Positions 9,564-17,409 of a stretch of 64,000 nt of DNA are shown here, one piece after another; position 1 is the first letter of the stretch, and every line of letters begins with the position of its first letter. The stretch comes from JADJDM01 sp044352985 (lineage in GTDB: Bacteria; Bacteroidota; Bacteroidia; B-17B0; Aurantibacillaceae), in NCBI GenBank assembly GCA_044352985.1, contig JBILCU010000012.1:1-64000 (forward strand), in the 5' to 3' direction. The position numbers were made by a program, and so were the translations under genes. Below the pieces are notes generated by a model that saw nothing but the letters and a program-made list of their open reading frames with translations, searched no databases and was not told the DNA's origin.

Positions 9564-9650
9564 GTCATTCTGAACGCAGTGAAGAATCTTAAAAATGTTA
9601 TGAATGCTTGTAAATCTAAAATAATCAGATCCCTCCTTCGTCGGGATGAC
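9564..9650. repeat. Palindromic repeat unit (family C), single copy
   Basis: One 87-bp unit begins GTCATTCTGAACGCAGTGAAG and ends CCTCCTTCGTCGGGATGAC. The outer ~20 bases are imperfect inverted repeats. It lies upstream of GIY-YIG copy 1. Its inner sequence matches the unit at 13216-13302 best, consistent with one ancestral segment that was later duplicated. Confidence 0.85.
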
Positions 9651-9704
9651 AATTAAAATAGGCGAAGCCAATACAATAATAATTTTACTAAATTTCTATT
9701 TCAA

Positions 9705-11372
9705 CTATTGCACAATAACTTTTCCTGATTGTAAAAAACCTTGTTTATCAGTAATCGTATAGATGTAAATTCCTTTTTCAAGATTATTTAATTGAATGGT
9801 TATTTTCTCATTTTTTACTTGTGTTTTATATATACTTCTACCGGCAAGATCTAAAATTTCAATTATAACATTGGGTTTTAAATTCGAGATTGTAAATACA
9901 CCATTGTTGGGATTTGGAAATACATTTGACAGCTTATTGTTTTCCAATTCACCTAGACCTATGTTATTACAACCACTATATTTGGCGAAAAAGATATCGT
10001 TGTAGGTATTTGTTACCGGATTGATTAATGTTGCAGAAGAGTTTGGATCTACATCACTTGTTCCTGAAAAAGTGCTTGCTACATAAAAGTTATTTGATTT
10101 TTTAATATCTACGTATTTTGTACAATTGTTATTAAAATCGCCAGCAGTATTTGTAACAGGCACAGGCCAAAAATATCCTTGTAAACCTTTAGCCCAATTA
10201 ATTGATAAATCATTGGTGTTATAACAAGCAATATATAAGTTATAGCCCCCAAAATTCGAACCTTGAGTAGGAATTGAGAAATTACCACCTAAAAAATCAA
10301 AATTATTAGAGGAGTGATCATAAAATCCAGAAATCAATAAATTATTAGAACAATTTATTGCCATATTATCTATTGTTAAATTAGGTGGCGTATTATATAG
10401 TAAAAGCAATGTGCCATTGTTACTCCATTTTGTTATGACATGGGGTGAACTTGTTGGTGGCCCTGATTTACCTGCTGTAAAGACATTTCCATTAACATCA
10501 ACGGTAATGCTTGTTTGTAACATGCTTGTATTTATTTTTTTTGCCCAAATTAAATTACCATTTGAATCATATTTTCCTAAAAACATAATTGCGTATCCTT
10601 GTAAAATATTAGTAGCAGGTCCAAGATCCATATCTACATTTGAACCCCTACCTGTAATGTAAATATCTCCATTTGATGAAACGTACATTGAACCATAAGC
10701 ATTGCTATTATCACTAGTGACTGTTTTGTGCCATATTAAGTTCCCCATATTATCAAATTTGATAATACAATTACGATCATAATTTTGATGACCTTGCCCT
10801 CCTATATATATATTATTATCGTCATCAAGAAACAAATCTACACCCACTGAAAACACATTACCAATATTTTTTTCCCACACAAAATCACCATTTGAATTGT
10901 ATTTTGCTATAAATAATTTTCTTGTATTTGAACTACTATCATAATAAGTATTTGGAGAAGGATCGAAATCAATTTTTGATCCAACACCTTGACAACCGGT
11001 TATATAAATATTTTCAAAATTATCTATTACAAGATCATTTATGTAAAGCGCATAATTACCAGTTACTTCATCAAATTGTTTTACCCAAATAAGTGTACCT
11101 GATGAATTGTATTTTGCAATAAATCCTGAGTAATTATAGAGTGGCGTCAAAAAATAATTTGTTGCTGATGGATCAAAGTCCATTGTTCCACTAAACCATC
11201 CTGCAATGTAAACATCATTATTAGTGCCAGCTTCAATTACTCTTGTTTCTATTCCTTGGCTTAAAAACAATGTTTGAGTGTTTTTTAACGTTTTCACCCA
11301 TTCTAAATCAAATTGGGCATTGATAATAATTGAGTTGAGAGCCAATGTAGTAAGTAGAAATATTTTTTTCAT
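9705..11372 (-). CDS. Secreted SBBP-repeat beta-propeller protein with T9SS type A sorting domain
   Basis: The 555-residue protein has an N-terminal signal peptide ending I-I-I-N-A-Q. It carries repeated ~50-60 residue units of the form I-A-K-Y-N-S-x-G-x-x-x-W-x-K and D-x-x-x-N-I-Y-I-x-G, typical of SBBP beta-propeller repeats, over about residues 30-470. The C-terminal ~75 residues (N-x-F-P-N-P-N-N-G, then L-E-K-G-I-Y-I-Y and V-I-V-Q at the end) are a type A T9SS sorting domain. It is probably secreted or surface-bound; no catalytic residues are visible. A homologous 3'-end fragment is left at 13461-13568. It is divergent from the XRE regulator gene. Confidence 0.88.
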   Translation of the reverse strand: MKKIFLLTTLALNSIIINAQFDLEWVKTLKNTQTLFLSQGIETRVIEAGTNNDVYIAGWFSGTMDFDPSATNYFLTPLYNYSGFIAKYNSSGTLIWVKQFDEVTGNYALYINDLVIDNFENIYITGCQGVGSKIDFDPSPNTYYDSSSNTRKLFIAKYNSNGDFVWEKNIGNVFSVGVDLFLDDDNNIYIGGQGHQNYDRNCIIKFDNMGNLIWHKTVTSDNSNAYGSMYVSSNGDIYITGRGSNVDMDLGPATNILQGYAIMFLGKYDSNGNLIWAKKINTSMLQTSITVDVNGNVFTAGKSGPPTSSPHVITKWSNNGTLLLLYNTPPNLTIDNMAINCSNNLLISGFYDHSSNNFDFLGGNFSIPTQGSNFGGYNLYIACYNTNDLSINWAKGLQGYFWPVPVTNTAGDFNNNCTKYVDIKKSNNFYVASTFSGTSDVDPNSSATLINPVTNTYNDIFFAKYSGCNNIGLGELENNKLSNVFPNPNNGVFTISNLKPNVIIEILDLAGRSIYKTQVKNEKITIQLNNLEKGIYIYTITDKQGFLQSGKVIVQ

Positions 11373-11397
11373 CTTAATTTTTTTTAACTAATTAATA

Positions 11398-11414
11398 CAA
11401 ATTTATCAAATTTA
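11398..11414 (-). promoter_or_regulatory. Candidate -7 promoter elements for the SBBP-repeat gene
   Basis: On the minus strand TAAATTTG occurs twice in tandem, 26-42 bases before the start codon, matching the Bacteroidota TAnnTTTG element. No clear TTTG -33 box is seen at the usual distance, so this is tentative. Confidence 0.35.
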
Positions 11415-11431
11415 TCATTAGTTTCTTTTGA

Positions 11432-11445
11432 TATCTTATAAGATA
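11432..11445. promoter_or_regulatory. Perfect 14-bp palindrome, candidate operator of the XRE regulator
   Basis: TATCTTATAAGATA is a perfect palindrome in the divergent spacer, 41 bp before the XRE start and 60 bp before the SBBP gene start. Small XRE regulators often bind such sites in their own promoter. The position would allow control of both genes. Confidence 0.45.
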
Positions 11446-11486
11446 GCAATAAATCAACATAAAAATTCAAATTTTGATTTTCTGAT

Positions 11487-11726
11487 ATGCTTTCAATGAC
11501 CAAAACTGAGTTTCTTCAAGGATTAGGTGCTTCCATAGCAAAGCATAGATTAAAGAAAAAAATCACACAAACTGAATTAGCATTTATGTGTGATATGGAA
11601 AGAGGAAATTTGACTCGCATAGAAAAAGGGAAAGCGAATGTGACTGCCGAAACACTATTAAAAATAAGTTTAGCGCTTAACATTCCCGTATCTAAATTTT
11701 TCAAATTTCAGGAAAAGAAAAATTAA
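11487..11726 (+). CDS. XRE-family helix-turn-helix regulator
   Basis: The 79-residue protein is almost entirely one HTH_3 domain (residues ~14-70), with T-Q-x-E-L-A and R-G-N-L-T-R-I-E-K-G-K as the two helices of the motif. It should bind DNA as a dimer. ATG codons at 11487 and 11496 are both possible starts. The stop codon lies at the very start of the segment duplicated from the dehydrogenase gene: identity begins at about 11720, so the last residues and the stop come from the duplication junction. The original gene may have been slightly longer. No partner toxin or phage gene is adjacent. Confidence 0.85.
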   Translation: MLSMTKTEFLQGLGASIAKHRLKKKITQTELAFMCDMERGNLTRIEKGKANVTAETLLKISLALNIPVSKFFKFQEKKN

Positions 11727-11781
11727 TTTCTTACCAAAAGAACGCTTTGAGAAAAAGTTGTTGGAGTTGGTGAGGTATTGA
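11720..11781 (+). pseudogene. Duplicated 3' fragment of the E1 dehydrogenase gene
   Basis: These 62 bases repeat 8568-8629, the last 20 codons and stop of the fused E1 gene (residues from I-N-F-L-P-K to L-V-R-Y). There is no start or upstream coding part. The identity runs on into the following non-coding DNA, so this is the left edge of a segmental duplication and not a gene. Confidence 0.93.
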
Positions 11782-11812
11782 TTTTATTATAATCCCTCCA
11801 TTGTTTTATTTT

Positions 11813-12568
11813 GTTATCCGACGATAGGAGGAATCTGAAAAAAAACAGATGCTTCCTCCGTCAGCATGACAATTAAAAAATCTTAAATCCGAATTCTAAA
11901 ATCTAATTTTTTGTCATTCCGACGATAGGAGGAATCTGAAAAAAAACAGATGCTTCCTTAGTCAGCAAGACAATTAAAAAATCTTAAATCCGAGTTCTAA
12001 AATCTAATTTTTTGTCATTCCGACGACATGTGGAATCTTAAAAAAAAACAGATGCTTCCTTCGTCAGCAAGACAATTAAAAAATCTTAAATCCGAGTTCT
12101 AAAATCTAATTTTTTGTCATTCCGACGATAGGAGGAATCTGAAAAAAAACAGATGCTTCCTTAGTCAGCAAGACAATTAAAAAATCTTAAATCCGAATTC
12201 TTAAATCTAATTTTTTGTCATTCCGACGACATGTGGAATCTTAAAAAAAAACAGATGCTTCCTTAGTCAGCAAGACAATTAAAAAATCTTAAATCCGAGT
12301 TCTAAAATCTAATTTTTTGTCATTCCGACGACAGGAGGAATCTGAAAAAACAGATGCTTCCTTCGTCAGCAAGACAATTAAAAAATCCTAAATCCGAGTT
12401 CTAAAATCTAATTTTTTGTCATTCCGACGATAGGAGGAATCTGAAAAAACAGATGCTTCCTTCGTAATCATAACACTTCTAAAACAATATTTTAAAATCT
12501 AATTTTTTTGTCATTCCGACGGCAGGAGGAATCTGAAAAAAACAGATGCTTCCTGTCGTCAGCATGAC
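11813..12568. repeat. Array of eight ~100-bp palindromic repeat units (family B), second copy
   Basis: Hairpins lie at 11813-11870, 11913-11971, 12014-12073, 12116-12174, 12217-12276, 12319-12375, 12418-~12472 and 12510-12568. They share the GTCATTCCGACG...TCAGCA[TA]GAC layout of the array at 8661-9118, but there are eight units here and five there. Units alternate between ACGATAGGAGG and ACGACATGTGG variants, which suggests that two-unit blocks were amplified. The seventh has a damaged right arm. No gene is present in this stretch. Confidence 0.93.
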
Positions 12569-12598
12569 AATAAAAAAAACCTAAATCTTAATCCGCCA

Positions 12599-12913
12599 TT
12601 AATCTTTTATCGTATCATTCAAGAAGTCCCAATTTTTATTTAACGAATTTATTAATTCAACTTTTTTGCTTCTTCTCCATCCTTTTATTTCTTTCTCTCG
12701 TTTTATTGCTTGCTCAATAAATTGATATCTTTCAAAATAAATTAAATAAATGCAATTATATTTTCCTGCAAAATGTTTTTTTGGCCCAAGAGAATCCAAT
12801 AAATGTTCGTTTAGGCGATTTTCTAAATTATTTGTGACACCTGTATAAAAAACGTTTTTATTCTTATTTGTTGTTATGTAAACAAAATAATTATGTAAAC
12901 CGATTGGTTTCAT
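12599..12913 (-). CDS. GIY-YIG single-domain nuclease, copy 2
   Basis: This 104-residue protein differs from copy 1 (9149-9463) at two residues only (I to L in N-N-L-E-N-R, L to S near the C-terminus). All GIY-YIG motif residues are kept: F-V-Y-I, F-Y-T-G-V, the Arg of E-N-R-L, and the Glu of K-R-E-K-E. Both copies are intact, and few of the nucleotide changes alter the protein. This suggests a recent duplication or continuing selection. The surrounding palindromic arrays are duplicated with it. Confidence 0.9.
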   Translation of the reverse strand: MKPIGLHNYFVYITTNKNKNVFYTGVTNNLENRLNEHLLDSLGPKKHFAGKYNCIYLIYFERYQFIEQAIKREKEIKGWRRSKKVELINSLNKNWDFLNDTIKD

Positions 12914-13014
12914 TTAAGACTAATGGGTTCTCTTATAAATCTTTATTAAAGTTATAAATATATCTCTTAATTTTTTTTGAAAAGCAATAGCTAATCCAAC
13001 CTCTTTTGATTTTT

Positions 13015-13407
13015 GTCATTCTAAACGCAGTGAAGAATCTATAAAAAAGTGAAACTAAAGAATCTATAATAACATAGATCCCTCCTTCGTCGGGATGACA
13101 GCAAACAAAACCTTTGTCATTCTGAACGCAGTGAAGAATCAAAAAAAAGTGAAACTAAAGAATCTATAAAAACATAGATCCCTCCTTCGTCGGGATGACA
13201 GCAAACAAAACCTTTGTCATTCTGAACGAAGTGAAGAATCTTGAAAATGTTATGAATGCGTGTAAATCTAAAATAATCAAATCCCTCCTTCGTCGGGATG
13301 ACAGCAAACAAAACCTTTGTCATTCTGAACGAAGTGAAGAATCTATAAAAAAGTGAAGCATAAATAAAAAAACTATAATAATCAAATCCCTCCTTCGTCG
13401 GGATGAC
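13015..13407. repeat. Array of four palindromic repeat units (family C)
   Basis: Units lie at 13015-13099, 13116-13199, 13216-13302 and 13319-13407. Each begins GTCATTCT[GA]AACG[CA]AGTGAAG and ends CTTCGTCGGGATGAC, separated by AGCAAACAAAACCTTT. The corresponding place beside GIY-YIG copy 1 has one unit. Open frames across this array are by-products of the repeats. Confidence 0.92.
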
Positions 13408-13460
13408 AATTAAAATAAGCTAAGTAATTACAATAATAGTTTTACTATAATATATTTCAA

Positions 13461-13568
13461 CTATTGCACAACAAATTTACCCGATTGTACGAAGCCTTGT
13501 TTGTCTATAATTTTGTAAACATAAATTCCTTTTTCAACATCATTTAGGCGAATGTTTATTTTTAAAAT
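13461..13568 (-). pseudogene. Remnant of a T9SS type A sorting domain (3' end of a duplicated SBBP-type gene)
   Basis: Reading the minus strand gives about 34 residues ending ...D-K-Q-G-F-V-Q-S-G-K-F-V-V-Q-stop. This aligns with the last residues of the 9705-11372 protein (D-K-Q-G-F-L-Q-S-G-K-V-I-V-Q) and includes the V-E-K-G-I-Y-V-Y motif. No coding continuation exists upstream. It marks the right end of the duplicated segment. Confidence 0.82.
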
Positions 13569-13669
13569 GATACATTAAGCTAAGTAGAGTTTTGGTTAGT
13601 TTAAACATTTCTCAACTTTTCAAATTCTTTTATATAATTTTTATGTATGAAGATTAATACAGTTGTTTT

Positions 13670-14542
13670 CTACATCATTATTAACAAGATTGCTAAGATG
13701 GCAAGTCCAATACCGGCAAGATTGATTTTATTTAATTTTTCTGCAAATAAAATATATCCAACTAATGCAGAAAAAACTACTATCAACACATTTAATATCG
13801 GATACAATGAGGAACTTTCAAGAAAGCCAGTTTCTAGTGCTTTTAAAATAAAATAGATACTAAAGAAGTTGGGTATGCCAAGAAAAATACCGCCAACAAT
13901 ACTTTTAAAATAAAATGGTTGTTTTTTTATAAGTGTTAAGTAAAGCAACCAAAATAAACCAATGCATCCGGCTACAAAAAAAAGCAACGCTGAAAACAAG
14001 GCATTTTCACTTTCAGAATGAATCAGTCGCTTATTGGCGAAGTTTACCAATGCATCAATAATTCCGCTTCCAAAAAAAACAAATACAGGGAATAAAATAT
14101 TGTTACTTTTTTTATTTTCAACTGATTCATTTTTACTAGTGCGTGTAGCGAAATATACCGAAATGAGTGCAAGCGCAATCGCAACTATTTTTAAAGTTGT
14201 AACAGTATCGCCATATAAAATAAATGCAGCAGCAACAGGTATTACAACACTCATTTTGTTGGCAACTGAAGCTACTGCCATTCCCATTTGTTGAGCAGTA
14301 ACAGAAATAGCATAAAAAACAGAAATAAATAAAGCACCTAAAATAAAACTAAATGAAAAAAAATCAGCGTGTACAATTTCATGAATTGAAAATGTTGTTC
14401 CCGAGAAAATCAGTGCAGTAGTTCCTGCTGCAAAATAATTCACAACTATTCCCTGTATTGCAGGGATATTAAAACGTTCGAAATATTTTATGATGACCAG
14501 CAGCAGTAAATTAAATACAACCGCTAAGGTTAAATAGAACAT
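13670..14542 (-). CDS. EamA/DMT-family membrane transporter
   Basis: The 290-residue protein has about ten hydrophobic membrane segments in two similar halves, the pattern of EamA drug/metabolite transporters (for example I-Q-G-I-V-V-N-Y-F-A-A-G near residue 30 and a terminal L-A-I-L-A-I-L-L-I-M-M). Substrate is not predictable. The gene starts 4 bp after the stop of the aminopeptidase P gene, so the two are probably co-transcribed. Confidence 0.85.
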   Translation of the reverse strand: MFYLTLAVVFNLLLLVIIKYFERFNIPAIQGIVVNYFAAGTTALIFSGTTFSIHEIVHADFFSFSFILGALFISVFYAISVTAQQMGMAVASVANKMSVVIPVAAAFILYGDTVTTLKIVAIALALISVYFATRTSKNESVENKKSNNILFPVFVFFGSGIIDALVNFANKRLIHSESENALFSALLFFVAGCIGLFWLLYLTLIKKQPFYFKSIVGGIFLGIPNFFSIYFILKALETGFLESSSLYPILNVLIVVFSALVGYILFAEKLNKINLAGIGLAILAILLIMM

Positions 14543-14546
14543 GCAA

Positions 14547-15836
14547 TTAATTGTTCATGAGTTCTTCTATTTCTTCTGCTTCTAATGGAATTGTTTTCAT
14601 TAAATCAATGGGGCCATTTGCAGTAACCAAAATATTATTTTCCAATCGTATACCTATATTTTCTTCAGGTATGTAAATTCCGGGTTCACAAGTAAACACG
14701 TTGCCCTCTTGCATTGGTTCGTAAAAGAATCCTACATCATGAACATCTAAACCTAAAAAGTGGGAGGTTCCGTGCATAAAATATTTTTTGTATGCAGGCC
14801 AAGCAGAATTTTGTTTCGCTACTTCTTCTTTTGTAATCAGTTTTAATTTCAGTAATTCTTCCGTCATTAATTCACCAACTGCATGGTTGTACTTTTCAAA
14901 CGTTGTTCCTGGAACAAGCATTTTAATGGCTTCTTTCATTACATATAAAACTGAATTGTAAACTTCTTTCTGGCGAGGACTAAATTTTCCGTTTACAGGC
15001 ACAACACGCGTTAAATCACTAGCATAATTGGCATATTCTGCAGCAACATCCAATAAAATGATATCGCCATCATTACATTTTTTGTTGTTCTCCACATAAT
15101 GCAAAACGCATGAGTTTTTTCCGGCAGCTATAATCGGACCATAAGCAAACCCTTTACTTCTGTTAATTAAAAATTCATGAATTAACTCAGCTTCAATTTC
15201 ATATTCGAAAACACCTGGTTTAATAAAATTCAACAATCTTCTGAAACCCTTTTCGGTAATTGAACATGCTTTTTTAATGAGTTCTACTTCAATTTCATTT
15301 TTTACCGAACGAATATTAAACAAGATAGGAGCAGAGCGTTCAAATTTATGTAATGCATATTTTTCTTTAAACCATTTGGCTAATCGGTTTTCTTGTGTTT
15401 CAGTATCAATGTATCTTCTGGTGTGTTCATTTTGGTTCAGATAGATGTATTCTGCTTGATAAACAAACATTTTCAATATCTTTTCAAATTCATGTGTCCA
15501 GTAAATAGTTTCTATCCCACTAATTTCTTTTGCCTGTTCTTTAGTAAATTTTGCACCTTCCCAAATGGCTATAAGTTCACTGGTTTCTTTAATAAAAAGT
15601 ATTTCTTTAAACTTATTTTCTTTGGCATCAGGATATATAATTAGCATGGTATCTTCTTGATCGATCCCGCTTAAATAAAGCATGTCCGAATTTTGCTTAA
15701 AACCCATTGAGCCATCTGCATTTGTAGGCATAATGTCGTTCGAGGTAAATACTGCAAATGAACCAGGCTTTAGGTGTTTACTGAAATTTTTTCTGTTGTT
15801 TATATAGAGCTCTTTTTGTATTGTGTCGTATCTCAT
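14547..15836 (-). CDS. pepP: Xaa-Pro aminopeptidase (aminopeptidase P, M24B)
   Basis: The 429-residue protein has the N-terminal creatinase-like domain and a C-terminal pita-bread domain. The metal ligands are visible as D-V-A-A-E-Y-A-N-Y-A-S-D (two Asp), the His of H-G-T-S-H-F-L-G-L-D-V-H-D, the Glu of T-C-E-P-G-I-Y-I and the Glu of I-G-I-R-L-E-N. It removes N-terminal residues before proline in cytosolic peptides, usually with two Mn ions. Length and motif spacing are normal. Confidence 0.94.
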   Translation of the reverse strand: MRYDTIQKELYINNRKNFSKHLKPGSFAVFTSNDIMPTNADGSMGFKQNSDMLYLSGIDQEDTMLIIYPDAKENKFKEILFIKETSELIAIWEGAKFTKEQAKEISGIETIYWTHEFEKILKMFVYQAEYIYLNQNEHTRRYIDTETQENRLAKWFKEKYALHKFERSAPILFNIRSVKNEIEVELIKKACSITEKGFRRLLNFIKPGVFEYEIEAELIHEFLINRSKGFAYGPIIAAGKNSCVLHYVENNKKCNDGDIILLDVAAEYANYASDLTRVVPVNGKFSPRQKEVYNSVLYVMKEAIKMLVPGTTFEKYNHAVGELMTEELLKLKLITKEEVAKQNSAWPAYKKYFMHGTSHFLGLDVHDVGFFYEPMQEGNVFTCEPGIYIPEENIGIRLENNILVTANGPIDLMKTIPLEAEEIEELMNN

Positions 15837-16001
15837 ATTGTATTGTTTGAAAGTTTAAATTTAAAGGATTTTATTTAAATAATTTGTTTTGTTTTGTATT
15901 TGACTTTTAAAGTACAGCTAAAGTTTTATTTAAATAGCATTTTAAGAATTTTCAAATATTTACAACATTATACTATAGCTAAAGCTTAACTTTTTTATTC
16001 T

Positions 16002-16009
16002 TACATTTG
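16002..16009 (+). promoter_or_regulatory. Candidate -7 element for panB
   Basis: TACATTTG matches the Bacteroidota TAnnTTTG element 31 bp before the panB start codon. No matching TTTG -33 box is evident. Confidence 0.35.
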
Positions 16010-16040
16010 CTTACTTTTTTGATTTTTAAAACACTATTTT

Positions 16041-16859
16041 ATGTCAACTGCCAAGAAAGAATTTAAAAAAATTACCACCAATGTGTTGCAGGAAATGAAA
16101 CGTGGTGGTGAAAAAATTTCAATGCTTACTGCATATGATTATACCATGGCAAAAATCATTGATAATGGTGGTATTGATGTAATTCTTGTTGGAGATAGTG
16201 CTAGTAATGTAATGCATGGGCATGAAACAACGTTACCTATTACTTTAGGTCAAATGATTGATCATGCAACATCTGTAGTTCGAGCTGTTGATAGAGCATT
16301 GGTGGTTGTAGATTTGCCCTTTGGAACCTATCAGGGAAATAGTAAGGAAGCTTTAAATTCTGCTATTAAAATAATGAAAGAATCAGGGGCACATGCTGTA
16401 AAGTTGGAAGGAGGAAAAGAAGTAAAAGAATCGATAGAACGTATTTTAAGCGCCGGAATTCCTGTAATGGGACATTTAGGATTAATACCACAATCCATAT
16501 ATAAATTTGGTACTTATAACGTAAGAGCAAAACAAGAAAAAGAAGCTGATAAGTTACTAGAAGATGCCTATGTAATTGAAAAAGCAGGATGCTTTGCGTT
16601 GGTGCTTGAAAAAATACCAGCTACATTGGCAGAAAAAGTAGCTAAAAATCTTGCTATACCTGTTATAGGAATTGGTGCAGGTGGCGGTGTTGATGGTCAG
16701 GTTTTAGTAACTCATGATATGATGGGAATGACTCATGAATTCAGTCCTCGGTTTTTAAGAAGGTATTTAAATTTGTATCAGGATATGTCGGATGCTGTTA
16801 GAAGATACGTTACAGATATTAAGTCAACAGATTTCCCGAATAAAAATGAACAGTACTAG
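16041..16859 (+). CDS. panB: 3-methyl-2-oxobutanoate hydroxymethyltransferase
   Basis: The 272-residue protein carries the PanB signatures M-L-T-A-Y-D-Y, V-G-D-S-A-S-N-V-M-H-G-H-x-T-T-L-P, V-K-L-E-G-G, G-H-L-G-L-x-P-Q-S and I-G-I-G-A-G. It transfers a hydroxymethyl group from methylene-tetrahydrofolate to 2-oxoisovalerate, the first step of pantothenate synthesis. It stands alone between two minus-strand operons; panC and panD are not in the window. The coaD-containing fusion at 49451-50404 acts later in the same route to CoA. Confidence 0.96.
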   Translation: MSTAKKEFKKITTNVLQEMKRGGEKISMLTAYDYTMAKIIDNGGIDVILVGDSASNVMHGHETTLPITLGQMIDHATSVVRAVDRALVVVDLPFGTYQGNSKEALNSAIKIMKESGAHAVKLEGGKEVKESIERILSAGIPVMGHLGLIPQSIYKFGTYNVRAKQEKEADKLLEDAYVIEKAGCFALVLEKIPATLAEKVAKNLAIPVIGIGAGGGVDGQVLVTHDMMGMTHEFSPRFLRRYLNLYQDMSDAVRRYVTDIKSTDFPNKNEQY

Positions 16860-16896
16860 GATTAGCTGAATCAATAAATAAAACACCTTTAATTTT

Positions 16897-17409
16897 TTAC
16901 CAATTTTCTACTCCCCAATCTCCTTTTAAACGGAGCACTTGTTCAATAATATCTCTAGCGCAACCTTCCCCTCCTTTAATTGGAGAAACATAAATGCTTA
17001 ATGATTTTATTTCATGAGCTGCATCATTAGGGCAGGAAGCAATGGCAACTTCTGACATTACATGATAATCAGGTAAATCATCTCCCATGTAAATGATTTC
17101 CTCCGATTTTAAATCGTGTTCAATCAACATGTCTTTGTAACATTCTAATTTATTGGGTTGAGACATGTATACTCCTCTAAATCCAATTCTTAATAAGGAT
17201 TCTTTAATTACGGGTGAATGTCCTCCGGAAAGTAAAAATAACTTATATCCTTTCTGTGATGCAAGGTGAAATGCGTAACCGTCTTTGCTGTTCAAATGCC
17301 TTACTGGGTCATGTCCGGGCATGATCCAAACTTTACCATTGGTAAGCACACCGTCCATGTCAAAAATGAAGGTGGTAATTTTATTTAGTTTTTCCTTGAA
17401 GTTTTCCAT
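16897..17409 (-). CDS. kdsC: HAD phosphatase, KdsC-like (KDO-8-phosphate phosphatase)
   Basis: The 170-residue C0-type HAD protein has F-D-M-D-G-V-L-T-N-G at residues ~15-24 (nucleophile and acid Asp), L-L-S-G-G (motif II), and G-D-D-L-P-D (motif IV). Size and lack of a cap domain match KdsC, which dephosphorylates KDO-8-phosphate for lipopolysaccharide core synthesis. A related CMP-sialate-type phosphatase is possible. It overlaps the DUF2520 gene by 29 bp and closes the run of minus-strand genes that includes the nucleotide-sugar genes. Confidence 0.82.
   Translation of the reverse strand: MENFKEKLNKITTFIFDMDGVLTNGKVWIMPGHDPVRHLNSKDGYAFHLASQKGYKLFLLSGGHSPVIKESLLRIGFRGVYMSQPNKLECYKDMLIEHDLKSEEIIYMGDDLPDYHVMSEVAIASCPNDAAHEIKSLSIYVSPIKGGEGCARDIIEQVLRLKGDWGVENW

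Larger units (their letters stand above)
8568..13568. repeat. Tandem segmental duplication containing the two GIY-YIG loci
   Basis: The order [E1 3' end - family B array - GIY-YIG - family C unit(s) - 3' end of T9SS gene] occurs twice, from 8568 and again from 11720. Offsets between matching points grow from 3152 bp (E1 end) to 3450 bp (GIY-YIG) to 3756 bp (T9SS gene end), because the second copy has more repeat units. The full-length SBBP gene and the XRE gene lie between the copies. Confidence 0.88.

Noticed and set aside
8661..12568. CRISPR array
   Set aside because: The repeats are regularly spaced, but the intervening ~42 bp are themselves conserved between units and no cas gene is present. 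These are tandem palindromic repeats.
12933..13323. Two short minus-strand ORFs (containing F-V-C-C-H-P-D-E-G-G-I-Y-V)
   Set aside because: They lie entirely within the family C palindrome array and repeat the same peptide because the DNA repeats.
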